Below, piece after piece: positions 6,995 through 14,125 of a DNA stretch of 16,141 nt. Each line of letters opens with the position of its first letter. The stretch's first letter is position 1. Below the pieces are notes generated by a model. The model did not search any database. It had not been told where the DNA came from and was given only the letters and a program-made list of their open reading frames with translations. The stretch covers positions 1 to 16,141 of the forward strand of contig JAQAZP010000016.1 in NCBI GenBank assembly GCA_032127265.1, read 5' to 3'. Position numbers and translations under genes: made by a program. This DNA is from JAQAZP01 sp032127265 (GTDB lineage Bacteria; Acidobacteriota; JAQAZP01).

Positions 6995-7267
6995 ATGCAA
7001 CTTCTCTGCAGAAACCGGGTGGCCGACTTCGAGACCTGGTGGGCCATCTTTGAAACCCATTCCGATGCCCATCGGGACGCCGGCCTGCACCTCCAGCATT
7101 TCTGGTTGAATGCGGATGACCCCGACGAGGTCTTCTTCCTCTTCAACGTGGATGACCGCGCCAGGGCCGAAGCCTTTCTCGACGCTCCGCAAGCTGTGGA
7201 GGGGGCTGATGAATCGGGCGTTGTCGATGGAGACTACTTCTTCATCGAAGAAGCGGTTCGCTGCTAG
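6995..7267 (+). CDS. Small alpha/beta protein (90 aa), possibly ferredoxin-like dimeric barrel
   Basis: The reading frame stays open far upstream, but the gene should start at the ATG at 6995, preceded by GGAGG (6984-6988) at good spacing and directly after the preceding gene. The protein MQLLCRNRVADFETWWAIF..HSDAHRDAGLHLQHFWLNADDPDEVFFLFNVDD.ARAEAFLD has a beta-alpha-beta pattern with a FETWW helix, like the small dimeric alpha/beta-barrel superfamily (antibiotic-monooxygenase or Dabb type). The C-terminal half is strongly acidic. Neither substrate nor partner can be read from the sequence. Confidence 0.7.
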   Translation: MQLLCRNRVADFETWWAIFETHSDAHRDAGLHLQHFWLNADDPDEVFFLFNVDDRARAEAFLDAPQAVEGADESGVVDGDYFFIEEAVRC

Positions 7268-7388
7268 GCGCCTGACCGCCGCCTCTTGCAGAAGGGCCGC
7301 CCGAAAAGGGAAAATAGGGTGTACTTGATCCTCGAACATTGATGGACCCTGACCGAAATTTTCCGGGCACCTGACGAAAGTTGCAGCC

Positions 7389-8105
7389 ATGTGGTTACTG
7401 ATCTTGATCGCCATCGCCGGGATGACGCTGCTGGGCGTTCTCAGCATCATCGCCACAAAGCGCACCTACATCTCTTTTCTGGCCGGCTTCAACACCATGG
7501 CACTGGTCACCGCGATCTATGCCTGGTATGGCTTGATGAACCTGCGGTCGATCCTGGTTCTCGTCATGGTGGGGATCTACCTGCTGCGGATGAACTGGGT
7601 GCTAACCCGCTGGACCAGCCACACCACCCTGGACAAACTCGACCAAACATCGATGGGCCACAGGATCCTGATCCCGATTATGCTGACCAACACCGTTGGC
7701 TGGGCCTACTGCCTGCCCTTTTTCTTTGCCACCCGGGACTCCTCCCCGGTGGGGGTGAGAGACGCGGTGGCCCTCACCATCTACTTCATCGGCACCATCT
7801 TCCACTTCGGCGGCGACTACCAGAAGCAACGCTTCAAGGCCTTGCCGGATAGCAAGGACAAGCTTCTCGACACCGGCCTCTGGTCCCTCTGCCGGCACCC
7901 CAACTACTTCGGCGACTTCCTGATCTACGTCTCCTTCGCGGTGATTGGCGGTCAGGGTTGGGGCTGGATCGCTCCGATGCTCAACCTGCTGCAGTATGTC
8001 TCGGACGCCATCCCCAAAAGCGAGAAGTGGGCCTCGAAGAAATACGGCCCGGCCTGGAAGGAATACAAGGCGAAGACCAGGGTTCTCGTGCCGTTTATTC
8101 TCTAG
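7389..8105 (+). CDS. DUF1295-family membrane protein (steroid 5-alpha-reductase/ICMT-like)
   Basis: This 238-residue integral membrane protein has about six hydrophobic segments (near residues 1-22, 28-48, 53-72, 94-114, 122-140 and 175-195). The diagnostic C-terminal block is LLDTGLWSLCRHPNYFGDFLIY (about residues 159-180) followed by EKWASKKYGPAWKEYKAKT. RHPNY and the E-x(7-8)-YG-x-x-W-x-x-Y region are shared by DUF1295 and isoprenylcysteine carboxyl-methyltransferase/sterol reductase relatives, which use a nucleotide or SAM cofactor at the membrane face. The substrate is unknown. The ribosome-binding site before the ATG is weak (ACGAAAG). A 12-bp tandem duplication spans the stop codon. 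Confidence 0.87.
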   Translation: MWLLILIAIAGMTLLGVLSIIATKRTYISFLAGFNTMALVTAIYAWYGLMNLRSILVLVMVGIYLLRMNWVLTRWTSHTTLDKLDQTSMGHRILIPIMLTNTVGWAYCLPFFFATRDSSPVGVRDAVALTIYFIGTIFHFGGDYQKQRFKALPDSKDKLLDTGLWSLCRHPNYFGDFLIYVSFAVIGGQGWGWIAPMLNLLQYVSDAIPKSEKWASKKYGPAWKEYKAKTRVLVPFIL

Positions 8106-8123
8106 CGCCTCCTCTAGCGCCTC
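8100..8123 (+). repeat. 12-bp tandem duplication across a stop codon
   Basis: CTCTAGCGCCTC occurs twice in direct succession, the first copy containing the TAG stop of the DUF1295 gene. It looks like replication slippage; the second copy is in non-coding sequence. Confidence 0.7.
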
Positions 8124-8215
8124 CTCGCGATGACAAGTGTCTTTACGTATACTGTGCGCTGACCTGTCCCGCCCGATACGGTGGCCAGTTACCGAGGAAC
8201 GACCAAATACCGCCC

Positions 8216-8875
8216 ATGGAGAAGATTCACATCCCTTCCACCGAGCTGCTGGCGGACCAGGTGCCGCTTCGCCCCCTGGTTCTTTGCCCGGAGATCACCG
8301 CCCACTACTCGGACGATCTGTACGATCTCTGGAAGGCCTGGGAGGCCGAGTCCGGCGGCACCCGCGAGATCCCCTACTGGTGCGTGGTCTGGCCCGGTGC
8401 CGCGGTGATGGCCAGTCATATCATCGACGGGTCCATCGACGTCAAGGGCAAGTCTGTCCTCGAGCTCGGCTGCGGCGGGGCGGTGGCCGGCATTGCCGCG
8501 GCCCTGGCCGGCGCCCTGGAGGTGGTGGCCAACGACATCGACCCGGTAGCCCTGCACCTGGCAAAGCTCAATGCCGCGGCCAACAACGTGGAACTGATAT
8601 TCGACGACCGCGACCTCAGTGTGGAGGGCTTTCCCGCTTCGGCCGAGGTGATCCTGGTGGCCGACATGTTCTACGAGAAGCTCCCCAGCCAGCGGATGAT
8701 GCCGCTGCTGGCCCAGGCTCGGGCCCGCGGGGTTCGGGTGCTGCTGGCCGACGGCGGGCGCTCCTTCGCCCCCAAGGAAGGGATCGAAGTGCTGGCCGAG
8801 CAGACCGTGGCCGTGCACGACGAGCTGGAAGGCCGTCCGGAACGCCACGTCCGGCTGATGGAATTCACCGGCTGA
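8216..8875 (+). CDS. Class I SAM-dependent methyltransferase, ETFB-lysine-methyltransferase/Nnt1-like
   Basis: The start at ATG 8216 gives 219 residues and fits the family N terminus, although the frame is open upstream and the ribosome-binding site is poor. PYWCVVWPGAAVMASHII (residues 53-70) is the pre-motif-I block of Methyltransf_16/ETFBKMT-like enzymes. VLELGCGGAVAGIAAA (81-96) is SAM-binding motif I, VVANDIDPVALHLAKLNAAANNV (103-125) contains the acidic ribose-binding residue (D107 or D109), and VILVADMFYEK is the post-motif region. Members methylate protein lysines, including electron-transfer flavoprotein beta, or small molecules. The last 17 codons and the stop are part of a 51-bp sequence repeated at 11813-11863. 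Confidence 0.85.
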   Translation: MEKIHIPSTELLADQVPLRPLVLCPEITAHYSDDLYDLWKAWEAESGGTREIPYWCVVWPGAAVMASHIIDGSIDVKGKSVLELGCGGAVAGIAAALAGALEVVANDIDPVALHLAKLNAAANNVELIFDDRDLSVEGFPASAEVILVADMFYEKLPSQRMMPLLAQARARGVRVLLADGGRSFAPKEGIEVLAEQTVAVHDELEGRPERHVRLMEFTG

Positions 8876-8877
8876 GC
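8827..8877 (+). repeat. 51-bp direct repeat, copy 1 (3' end of methyltransferase gene)
   Basis: The sequence from GGAAGGCCGTCCGGAACGCC through the stop codon to the C at 8877 matches 11813-11863 at 50 of 51 positions. This copy lies in the intact methyltransferase gene, where it encodes EGRPERHVRLMEFTG and the stop. The two copies bracket the perR-katG pair exactly. Confidence 0.93.
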
Positions 8878-8889
8878 CGCGGCCGCGGC
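8876..8889. repeat. 14-bp perfect GC palindrome between convergent genes
   Basis: GCCGCGGCCGCGGC is fully self-complementary, begins one base after the methyltransferase stop and lies 41 bp before the katG stop codon. It could act as a short hairpin but lacks a T run. Confidence 0.4.
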
Positions 8890-8930
8890 CCAGCCGGATC
8901 CCCTCACGTCCGAACACGTTTCCGCTGCGA

Positions 8931-11141
8931 TCAGGCGAGTTCGAAGCGGTCGAGATTCATGACCTTGCTCCACACCGCTACGAAGTCCTGCAGGAACTTC
9001 TCCCGCCCATCCTCGCTGGCGTAGACTTCCGCCAGGGCCCGGAGCTGGGAGTTCGAACCGAAGACGAGGTCGACACGGGTGCCGGTCCACTTCAGTTTAC
9101 CGGTCGCGCGGTCACGGCCCTCGAAGACGTCGCCCGCTTTCGACTTCGGCCTCCACTCCGTACCCATGTCGAGCAGATTGACGAAGAAGTCGTTGGTCAG
9201 CGTCTCGGGCCGTCTGGTGAAGACCCCATGCCGGGATTCACCGACGTTGGCGCCCAGCACGCGCAGGCCGCCGACGAGAACCGTCATCTCGGGGGCGGAC
9301 AGCATCAGCAGCTGCGCCCGATCCAGCAGCAGCTCCTCCGCCGAAACGGTGAACCTGGTCCCGAGATAGTTGCGGAACCCGTCCGCCACCGGTTCGAGCA
9401 CGGAGAACGACTCCACGTCGGTCTGCTTCTGCGAGGCGTCCGTTCGTCCCGGCGTGAAGGGCACGGTCACCTTGTGCCCGGCGCTCCTGGCCGCCTGCTC
9501 GACGCCGGCGCAGCCGCCGAGGACGATCAGGTCGGCCAGCGAGACCTTCTTCCCGCCGGTCTGCCCGGTGTTGAACGCCTTCCGGACTCTTTCGAGAGCC
9601 CGCAGCACCTTCTTCAGCTGATCCGGCTGATTGACGGCCCAGTCCTTCTGCGGGGCGAGACGGATGCGCGCCCCGTTGGCGCCGCCGCGCTTGTCCGAAC
9701 CGCGGAACGTCGACGCCGACGCCCAGGCCGTGGAAACCAGCGGGGAAACGGTCAATCCGGAAGCGAGGATCCGCTTCTTGAGATCCGCGATGTCCCGGGC
9801 GCCGATCAGCTTGTGATCGACCGCGGGCACCGGGTCCTGCCAGATCAGGTCCTTCGCCGGGACCTCCGGACCGAGATAGCGCGACTTCGGACCCATGTCG
9901 CGGTGGGTCAGCTTGAACCACGCACGGGCGAAGGCGTCGGCGAACGCCCTGGGGTTATCGCGGAAGCGCCGCGCGATCGGCTCGTAGATCGGGTCGAAGC
10001 GGAGGGAGAGGTCCGCCGTAGTCATCATCGGCCGGTGCTTTTTCGAGGGGTCGTGGGCATCGACCACCATGTCCTCTTCGGCCACGTCCTTGGCCAGCCA
10101 CTGGTTCGCGCCGGCCGGGCTCTTCACCAGCTCCCACTCGTACTTGAACAGGGTATTCAGGTAGCCCATGTCCCACCTGGTGGGGTTCGGCTTCCAGGCA
10201 CCCTCGATGCCGCTGGTGATCGTGTCGCCGCCCTTGCCGCTGCCGAAGCAGCTCTTCCAGCCGAGTCCCTGCTCCTCGATGGGGGCGGCTTCGGGTTCCA
10301 GGCCGACCAGCGCCGCATCGCCCGCGCCGTGGCACTTGCCGAAAGTGTGCCCGCCGGCGACCAGCGCGACGGTTTCTTCGTCGTTCATCGCCATGCGGGC
10401 GAAGGTCTCCCGCACGTCACGGCCGGAGGCCACCGGATCCGGGTTGCCGTCCGGGCCTTCCGGGTTGACGTAGATCAGACCCATCTGCACGGCGGCGAGG
10501 GGGTTCTCGAGGTCCCGGTCGCCGGTGTAACGGCTCTTGGGCTTGTCGCTGGTTGCCAGCCATTCATCTTCCATCCCCCAGTATATGTCCTCTTCCGGCT
10601 CCCAGATGTCCTCGCGCCCGCCGCCGAAGCCGAAGGTCTTGAATCCCATCGACTCCAGCGCGCAGTTGCCGGCGAGGATCATCAGGTCGGCCCAGGAGAT
10701 CTTCCGGCCGTACTTCTGTTTGATCGGCCACAGCAGCCGGCGCGCCTTGTCCAGGTTGGTGTTGTCCGGCCAGCTGTTGAGGGGCGCGAAGCGCTGGTTG
10801 CCGGTCCCCGCTCCCCCGCGTCCGTCACCGGTGCGGAAGGTGCCCGCACTGTGCCACGCCATGCGGATGAAGAGCCCCCCGTAATGGCCCCAGTCGGCCG
10901 GCCACCAGTCCTGCGAATCGGTCATCAGCGTGTAGAGGTCATTTTTCAGTGCCAGCAGATCGAGTTTTTTGAATTCCTCGGCGTAGTTGAATGCCTCGCC
11001 CATCGGGTTGCCCGGGGGTGGGTTCTGATGAAGGATCCTGAGGTTCAGCTGGTTCGGCCACCAGTCGCGGTTCGACGTGCCCCTGCCGGCTGCATGTTCG
11101 TGGGTGCTGCCCGTCACCGGGCACCTGTTGTCTTCGCTCAT
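8931..11141 (-). CDS. katG: Catalase-peroxidase KatG
   Basis: The 736-residue length is typical of bacterial KatG. The frame opens further upstream, but the start is MSEDNRCPV at 11141, with AAGGAG just before it. KatG is a cytoplasmic haem enzyme that dismutates hydrogen peroxide and also oxidises peroxidase donors. The distal triad in FIRMAWHSAG gives R93, W96 and H97. Y224 (LIYVNPEGP) and M250 (FARMAMND) complete the Met-Tyr-Trp adduct with W96 required for catalase activity. The proximal haem ligand is H265 (GGHTFGK). The C-terminal, non-haem peroxidase-like domain (about residues 420-736) is complete. It lies 85 nt downstream of a PerR/Fur-type gene on the same strand, so expression is probably peroxide-inducible. 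Confidence 0.98.
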   Translation of the reverse strand: MSEDNRCPVTGSTHEHAAGRGTSNRDWWPNQLNLRILHQNPPPGNPMGEAFNYAEEFKKLDLLALKNDLYTLMTDSQDWWPADWGHYGGLFIRMAWHSAGTFRTGDGRGGAGTGNQRFAPLNSWPDNTNLDKARRLLWPIKQKYGRKISWADLMILAGNCALESMGFKTFGFGGGREDIWEPEEDIYWGMEDEWLATSDKPKSRYTGDRDLENPLAAVQMGLIYVNPEGPDGNPDPVASGRDVRETFARMAMNDEETVALVAGGHTFGKCHGAGDAALVGLEPEAAPIEEQGLGWKSCFGSGKGGDTITSGIEGAWKPNPTRWDMGYLNTLFKYEWELVKSPAGANQWLAKDVAEEDMVVDAHDPSKKHRPMMTTADLSLRFDPIYEPIARRFRDNPRAFADAFARAWFKLTHRDMGPKSRYLGPEVPAKDLIWQDPVPAVDHKLIGARDIADLKKRILASGLTVSPLVSTAWASASTFRGSDKRGGANGARIRLAPQKDWAVNQPDQLKKVLRALERVRKAFNTGQTGGKKVSLADLIVLGGCAGVEQAARSAGHKVTVPFTPGRTDASQKQTDVESFSVLEPVADGFRNYLGTRFTVSAEELLLDRAQLLMLSAPEMTVLVGGLRVLGANVGESRHGVFTRRPETLTNDFFVNLLDMGTEWRPKSKAGDVFEGRDRATGKLKWTGTRVDLVFGSNSQLRALAEVYASEDGREKFLQDFVAVWSKVMNLDRFELA

Positions 11142-11226
11142 GATGATATCTCCTTCCAGTTGAGTTGACCGATATGTGGGCGGATGAACAGTGGTACCAT
11201 GAACATAGTGTTCCGAGCCCCCCGGG

Positions 11227-11718
11227 CTATCCCGAAGATGTCCACCCCGACGCCGGCCGCTCGCCGGTGCCGTCTTTTCTCGCACAGGCCGTGCAGACGC
11301 CGCGGACCTCCACCTGCGCCGTGTTTACATGACCCAGCGCCCTGACCGACGCCGGCAGTTCCAGACGGTCGAGTTCAGCGCTGTAAAAGTCCCGCGTCAG
11401 CCCGCACTTGACGCAGACAAAGTGATGGTGACGGGCCAGGTTCGCGTCGAAACGGGATCGCTCACGGGGAGGCCCGAGCGTGGTTATCAAGCCGAGATCG
11501 TTGAGCATCCAGAGGGTTCGGTACACCGTGTCAAGAGACACTGTCGACATCCGCTCGCGCACGTTTCGATAAACCTGCTCCGCATCGGGATGGTCGCCGC
11601 TTTGCGCCAGTTCCTGGAAAATCTCCAGTCGCTGGTGGGTCAGTTTCACACCTGCTTCACGGCACACGTTTTTGAAGTGCGCCATCCGCCGTCCGACCTC
11701 TTTGTCACTGGTTTTCAT
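11227..11718 (-). CDS. perR: Fur-family peroxide-type regulator (PerR-like)
   Basis: This 163-residue protein has an N-terminal winged helix (about residues 15-85, GVKLTHQRLEIFQELAQSGDHPDAEQVYRNVRERMSTVSLDTVYRTLWMLNDLGLI) and a metal-binding dimerisation domain. The latter contains HHHFVCVKCG (the regulatory-metal histidines and the first zinc CxxC) and VCTAC (the second CxxC). The two CxxC pairs match the structural zinc site of PerR and many Fur proteins. Adjacency to katG on the same strand favours a peroxide sensor over iron homeostasis; Fur or Zur is less likely. The start at 11718 has an AAGAGG site. AT-rich palindromes directly upstream are candidate autoregulatory boxes. The C-terminal tail after CTAC (ARKDGTGERPASGWTSSG) is probably disordered. 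The symbol is by context; the sequence alone shows only the family. Confidence 0.85.
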   Translation of the reverse strand: MKTSDKEVGRRMAHFKNVCREAGVKLTHQRLEIFQELAQSGDHPDAEQVYRNVRERMSTVSLDTVYRTLWMLNDLGLITTLGPPRERSRFDANLARHHHFVCVKCGLTRDFYSAELDRLELPASVRALGHVNTAQVEVRGVCTACARKDGTGERPASGWTSSG

Positions 11719-11725
11719 CAGCGCC

Positions 11726-11745
11726 TCTTAATTAAGAATGAATTA
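11726..11745 (-). promoter_or_regulatory. Candidate Fur/PerR box upstream of the perR-like gene
   Basis: Two overlapping AT palindromes lie 8-27 bp before the start codon: TCTTAATTAAGA (11726-11737, perfect) and TAATTAAGAATGAATTA (11729-11745, 6 of 8 pairs complementary around one central base). The latter has the 8-1-8 geometry and composition of Fur/PerR boxes. The stretch 11722-11780 is strongly AT-rich inside GC-rich DNA and should contain the promoter, though I cannot fix its hexamers. Confidence 0.45.
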
Positions 11746-11812
11746 CTATTTAAGAACATATACCTAATTGAATAAAGAAGTCAACCGGAATTTTCATCAG
11801 ATTTCCAGAACG

Positions 11813-11863
11813 GGAAGGCCGTCCGGAACGCCACGTCCGGCTGATGGATTTCACCGGCTGAGC
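11813..11863 (+). repeat. 51-bp direct repeat, copy 2 (orphan 3' end of a methyltransferase gene)
   Basis: Matches 8827-8877 at 50 of 51 positions. In the same reading phase it would encode EGRPERHVRLMDFTG and the stop; the sole difference changes GAA (Glu) to GAT (Asp). Upstream of the boundary there is no methyltransferase sequence, so this is a detached gene end. It marks the outer edge of the perR-katG segment. Confidence 0.93.
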
Positions 11864-12059
11864 GGTGCCCGGCAGGCCTGCCATCCCTCTCGTCTCCGAT
11901 CTCCCCTGCAAATGAACCGCCACCCGCTCCCCTGCCTTGGGATATACTGGTTCAAGTGGATACAGGCCCTCAAGTGTGAGGATGGACCACGTCCAGTCAG
12001 AGGACTAACCCCGCGTCGATGGCTCAGGTGGCCGACCGGAGTGACGAAAGGAGAACAAG

Positions 12060-13430
12060 GTGATCACAAGACTGCTGTTCAGCACCATGCTCGTCCTGCT
12101 GCTGGCTCTGGCCGGCTGCGGGCAGTATGAGGCTGAGGCCCCGGTAGAGCAGGCTACGGCCGACACCGCTGCCGGCGAGGCCGAAAAACCGGAGAACACG
12201 GCCTGGGAGGCCACGCTGACCGAACTGCGGGCCGTGGAGACCGACGGGGAGAAGGTTCCCATTCTGAAGACGTTCATCGAAAACAACCCGAACAACGAGA
12301 ATACGGCCTACGCGCTCTCCGGCGTCATCTACTACCTTGGCGACGACGAGGAGGGCATGGAGGAGGCGCTCCGCTTCACCGGAACAATCCTGCACAAGGC
12401 GACCGATCCGGATGTGCGCCGGGAAATGGAGTTGGAACGGCTGGGCCTCTACGGCCGGTTGGGGGAGACGGAATCTCTGCTGACCGCCGTTGAGGAACTG
12501 TCGGGCAACACGCCGGTCAGCTACTCCGAAAACGAAAAGGTCATCGATGCGGCGCTGGAGTGCAAGGCCTGGGAGTTGGCCGTCAAACATGCCAAGACCG
12601 CGCTGGCGAACTCCACCGCCGCAACCTACCGCACCGACTACCCCAATCGGACGTTCACCGACAAAGAGGTGGACGACGCCGTCAGGCGGCGCAAGGCCTC
12701 CTCCATGGCCAGCATGGGCTGGGCCCTGGCCCACCTGGGGCAGGTTGACAAGGCCCTGGCTGTCTTCGAGGAAGGCCGCGGCAGCGTCACCCGCAACTAC
12801 GTGGGCATCCCGGACAGCCCGCTCTTCAGCTACTGGGGCCGCACCCTGGCCGAATCCGGCAGGAATGACGAGGCGCTGGAGATGCTGGCCGCCGATGCGG
12901 TGTTCGGCGGGGATGTTGAAGCCATGGACGCTCTCCACGGCGCCTACACCGCGACCAAGGGCGAGGCCGGTTTCGAGGACTACCTGATGCAGACGCGGGA
13001 GCGCCTCGCCGTCCAGGTGGACGACTTCACCCTCAACAACTACCAGGGCGAGCCGCTGACCCTTTCCCAGCTCAAGGGGCAGGTGGTGCTGCTCAGCTTC
13101 TGGTTCCCTACCTGAGGGGGATGTCGCGTGGAGTTGCCACGCCTCGAACCGCTCTACCAGAAGTACAAGGACCAGGGACTGACCGTGGTGGCCGTGGAAG
13201 CCCAGAGGGATACCGAGGGCGCCACCACCTTCATCAACGAGAACAAACTGACCTACGCCTGTCTGGAGAACGGCGAGGATGAGGGGGACGTGGTGCGCGG
13301 CGTGTTCGGCGTCCGCAGTTTCCCCACGTCGTATCTCATCGACCGGCAGGGCCGGATCATGTTCTACCATCTGGGATTCGATGAGGGCGACGAAGTAAAG
13401 CTGGAGAAGGAGATTCTCACGCTGCTTTGA
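12060..13430 (+). CDS. Selenocysteine-containing thioredoxin-domain lipoprotein (TGA 13113-13115 read as Sec)
   Basis: One 456-residue gene with in-frame TGA as codon 352. The GTG start is set by AAAGGAG (12047-12053). Residues 1-20 are a lipoprotein signal (lipobox LAGC, C20). Residues about 40-315 are helical, TPR-like (ASMGWALAHLGQVDKALAVFEEG), and may bind a partner. Residues about 318-456 form a TlpA/AhpC-like thioredoxin fold. Across the TGA the protein reads VVLLSFWFPTUGGCRVELP, the exact position of the CxxC in FW-x-x-WCGPCR-x-E-x-P redoxins. U352 would be the attacking residue and C355 the resolving one; RSFPTSYLID supplies the cis-proline (P422) and FYHLGF the last strand. The frame is the same on both sides, and a SECIS-like hairpin follows. 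It probably reduces disulfides or peroxides at the cell envelope. Termination at the TGA would leave the active site incomplete. Confidence 0.9.
13119..13150 (+). promoter_or_regulatory. Bacterial SECIS element (selenocysteine insertion hairpin)
   Basis: A perfect 6-bp upper stem (GCGTGG 13126-13131 with CCACGC 13137-13142) closes a 5-nt loop AGTTG. Weaker lower pairing (TC 13124-13125 with GA 13146-13147, GG 13119-13120 with CC 13149-13150) extends it. Sixteen nucleotides separate the TGA from the loop and the second loop base is G. Both agree with the usual features of bacterial SECIS elements recognised by SelB. It lies inside the coding sequence, as expected for bacteria. Confidence 0.78.
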
Positions 13431-13445
13431 GTTGACAGGAAAGCG

Positions 13446-13492
13446 AAAAAAAGGGGGACTGTCACGCCCTGGTGACTTTCCCCTATTTTTTT
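13446..13492. terminator. Bidirectional intrinsic terminator between convergent genes
   Basis: A run of A (13446-13452), a stem built from GGGG and GTCAC (13461-13465) pairing with GTGAC (13471-13475 region) and CCCC, and a run of T (13486-13492) give a hairpin with T tracts on both strands, with an internal mismatch. It can stop the selenoprotein transcript rightward and the 13515-13988 transcript leftward. Confidence 0.75.
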
Positions 13493-13514
13493 ACTCTCTT
13501 CTATTCACTCAGCC

Positions 13515-13988
13515 TCACGGAGCGACGATGACCACCGCCACCATGGTCTTCTCCGGCACGGCGTCATCGGCGGCCACCACCCGAATGGCACCCAGTTCGC
13601 AACCATAGGTGAAGGCCGGGGAGATCGGCTTTCCCTCCGCATCGAGCATCAGGTAGCTGGAATACCCCAGATTGGCCAGCTGGTCGGCATAGAATTTCTG
13701 GATCACACCGGGGGCGGCGGTGCTGGTGAAAAGCGGTTCACCCTCCTTCCACTGGTAGATCATGGTCACCATGTCGGCCGTGTCCTTGGGCAGGTCGGCC
13801 AGTTTGATCGCCTTGCTGTCCGGCGGCGGTGGCAATTCGCTGACCGCTGCCGCCGGCTCTTTGGCCACAACGCCTTCGGGAACGGTCGTCCGGTAGATGG
13901 TCGTCTCGCCGTCGGCCTGAAGAGGGGCAGCAAGGCCTGAAACCACGAAAAGAGCAAGAAGAACCAATGCGGCAATGCGGGTGAACAT
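13515..13988 (-). CDS. Small secreted protein of unknown function (157 aa)
   Basis: Residues 1-26 form a classic signal peptide (MFTRIAALVLLALFVVSGLAAPLQA). The mature part begins with a Pro/Ala-rich region (to about residue 58, SELPPPPDSKAIKLADLP). A compact alpha/beta domain follows: MVTMIYQWKEGEPLFTSTAAPGVIQKFYADQLANLGYSSYLMLD, then a strand-rich end with one cysteine in FTYGCELGAIRVV. The FYADQLANLGY segment resembles the helix of small periplasmic alpha/beta domains in which a residue difference is computed against a substrate, but I cannot name a family. The start has an AAAGGAC site 7 nt upstream. The gene converges on the selenoprotein gene and diverges from the 14126 methyltransferase. 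Confidence 0.78.
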   Translation of the reverse strand: MFTRIAALVLLALFVVSGLAAPLQADGETTIYRTTVPEGVVAKEPAAAVSELPPPPDSKAIKLADLPKDTADMVTMIYQWKEGEPLFTSTAAPGVIQKFYADQLANLGYSSYLMLDAEGKPISPAFTYGCELGAIRVVAADDAVPEKTMVAVVIVAP

Positions 13989-14125
13989 GGTGACGTCCTT
14001 TCAGTAAATCTGGTATGGTTGCGGAAAGTCGGGCATTTGCCCGGAATGAAAAAACCTGGAGCCATTCTGCCAACCGGTGGAATGGGTGTCAAGACGAATG
14101 GTTTCAATCGCAGAGTGCTTGTACC

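Noticed and set aside
10324..10344. Cys instead of Thr after HTFGK in KatG (C270)
   Set aside because: HTFGKCHGA is, as far as I recall, a common variant among bacterial KatG proteins; all catalytic and adduct residues are present.
9228..11168. 646-codon open frame on the plus strand
   Set aside because: It is antisense to katG, whose protein is unmistakable.
8878..11812. A classical insertion sequence or integron around perR-katG
   Set aside because: There is no transposase or integrase gene, no terminal inverted repeats, and the 51-bp direct repeats are far longer than the usual target-site duplications.
11768..12130. 120-codon plus-strand frame containing GRPSGTPRPADGFHRLSG
   Set aside because: It is an out-of-phase reading of the 51-bp repeat and overlaps the start of the selenoprotein gene. 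The same peptide appears out of phase at the end of the 8216 methyltransferase gene, which revealed the repeat.
12060..13115. A complete 351-residue lipoprotein ending at the TGA, or a pseudogene
   Set aside because: The protein would end between FWFPT and GGC of a redoxin active site, while the frame, the fold completion and the hairpin all continue past the TGA; recoding explains everything without a mutation.
12024..13370. 448-codon open frame on the minus strand
   Set aside because: Antisense shadow of the selenoprotein gene; its lack of stops reflects GC-rich codon bias.
13128..13430. A separate 100-residue protein starting at GTG 13128
   Set aside because: It is in the same frame as the upstream lipoprotein, begins inside the SECIS stem and lacks the active site and first strands of its thioredoxin fold; it is the C-terminal part of the selenoprotein.
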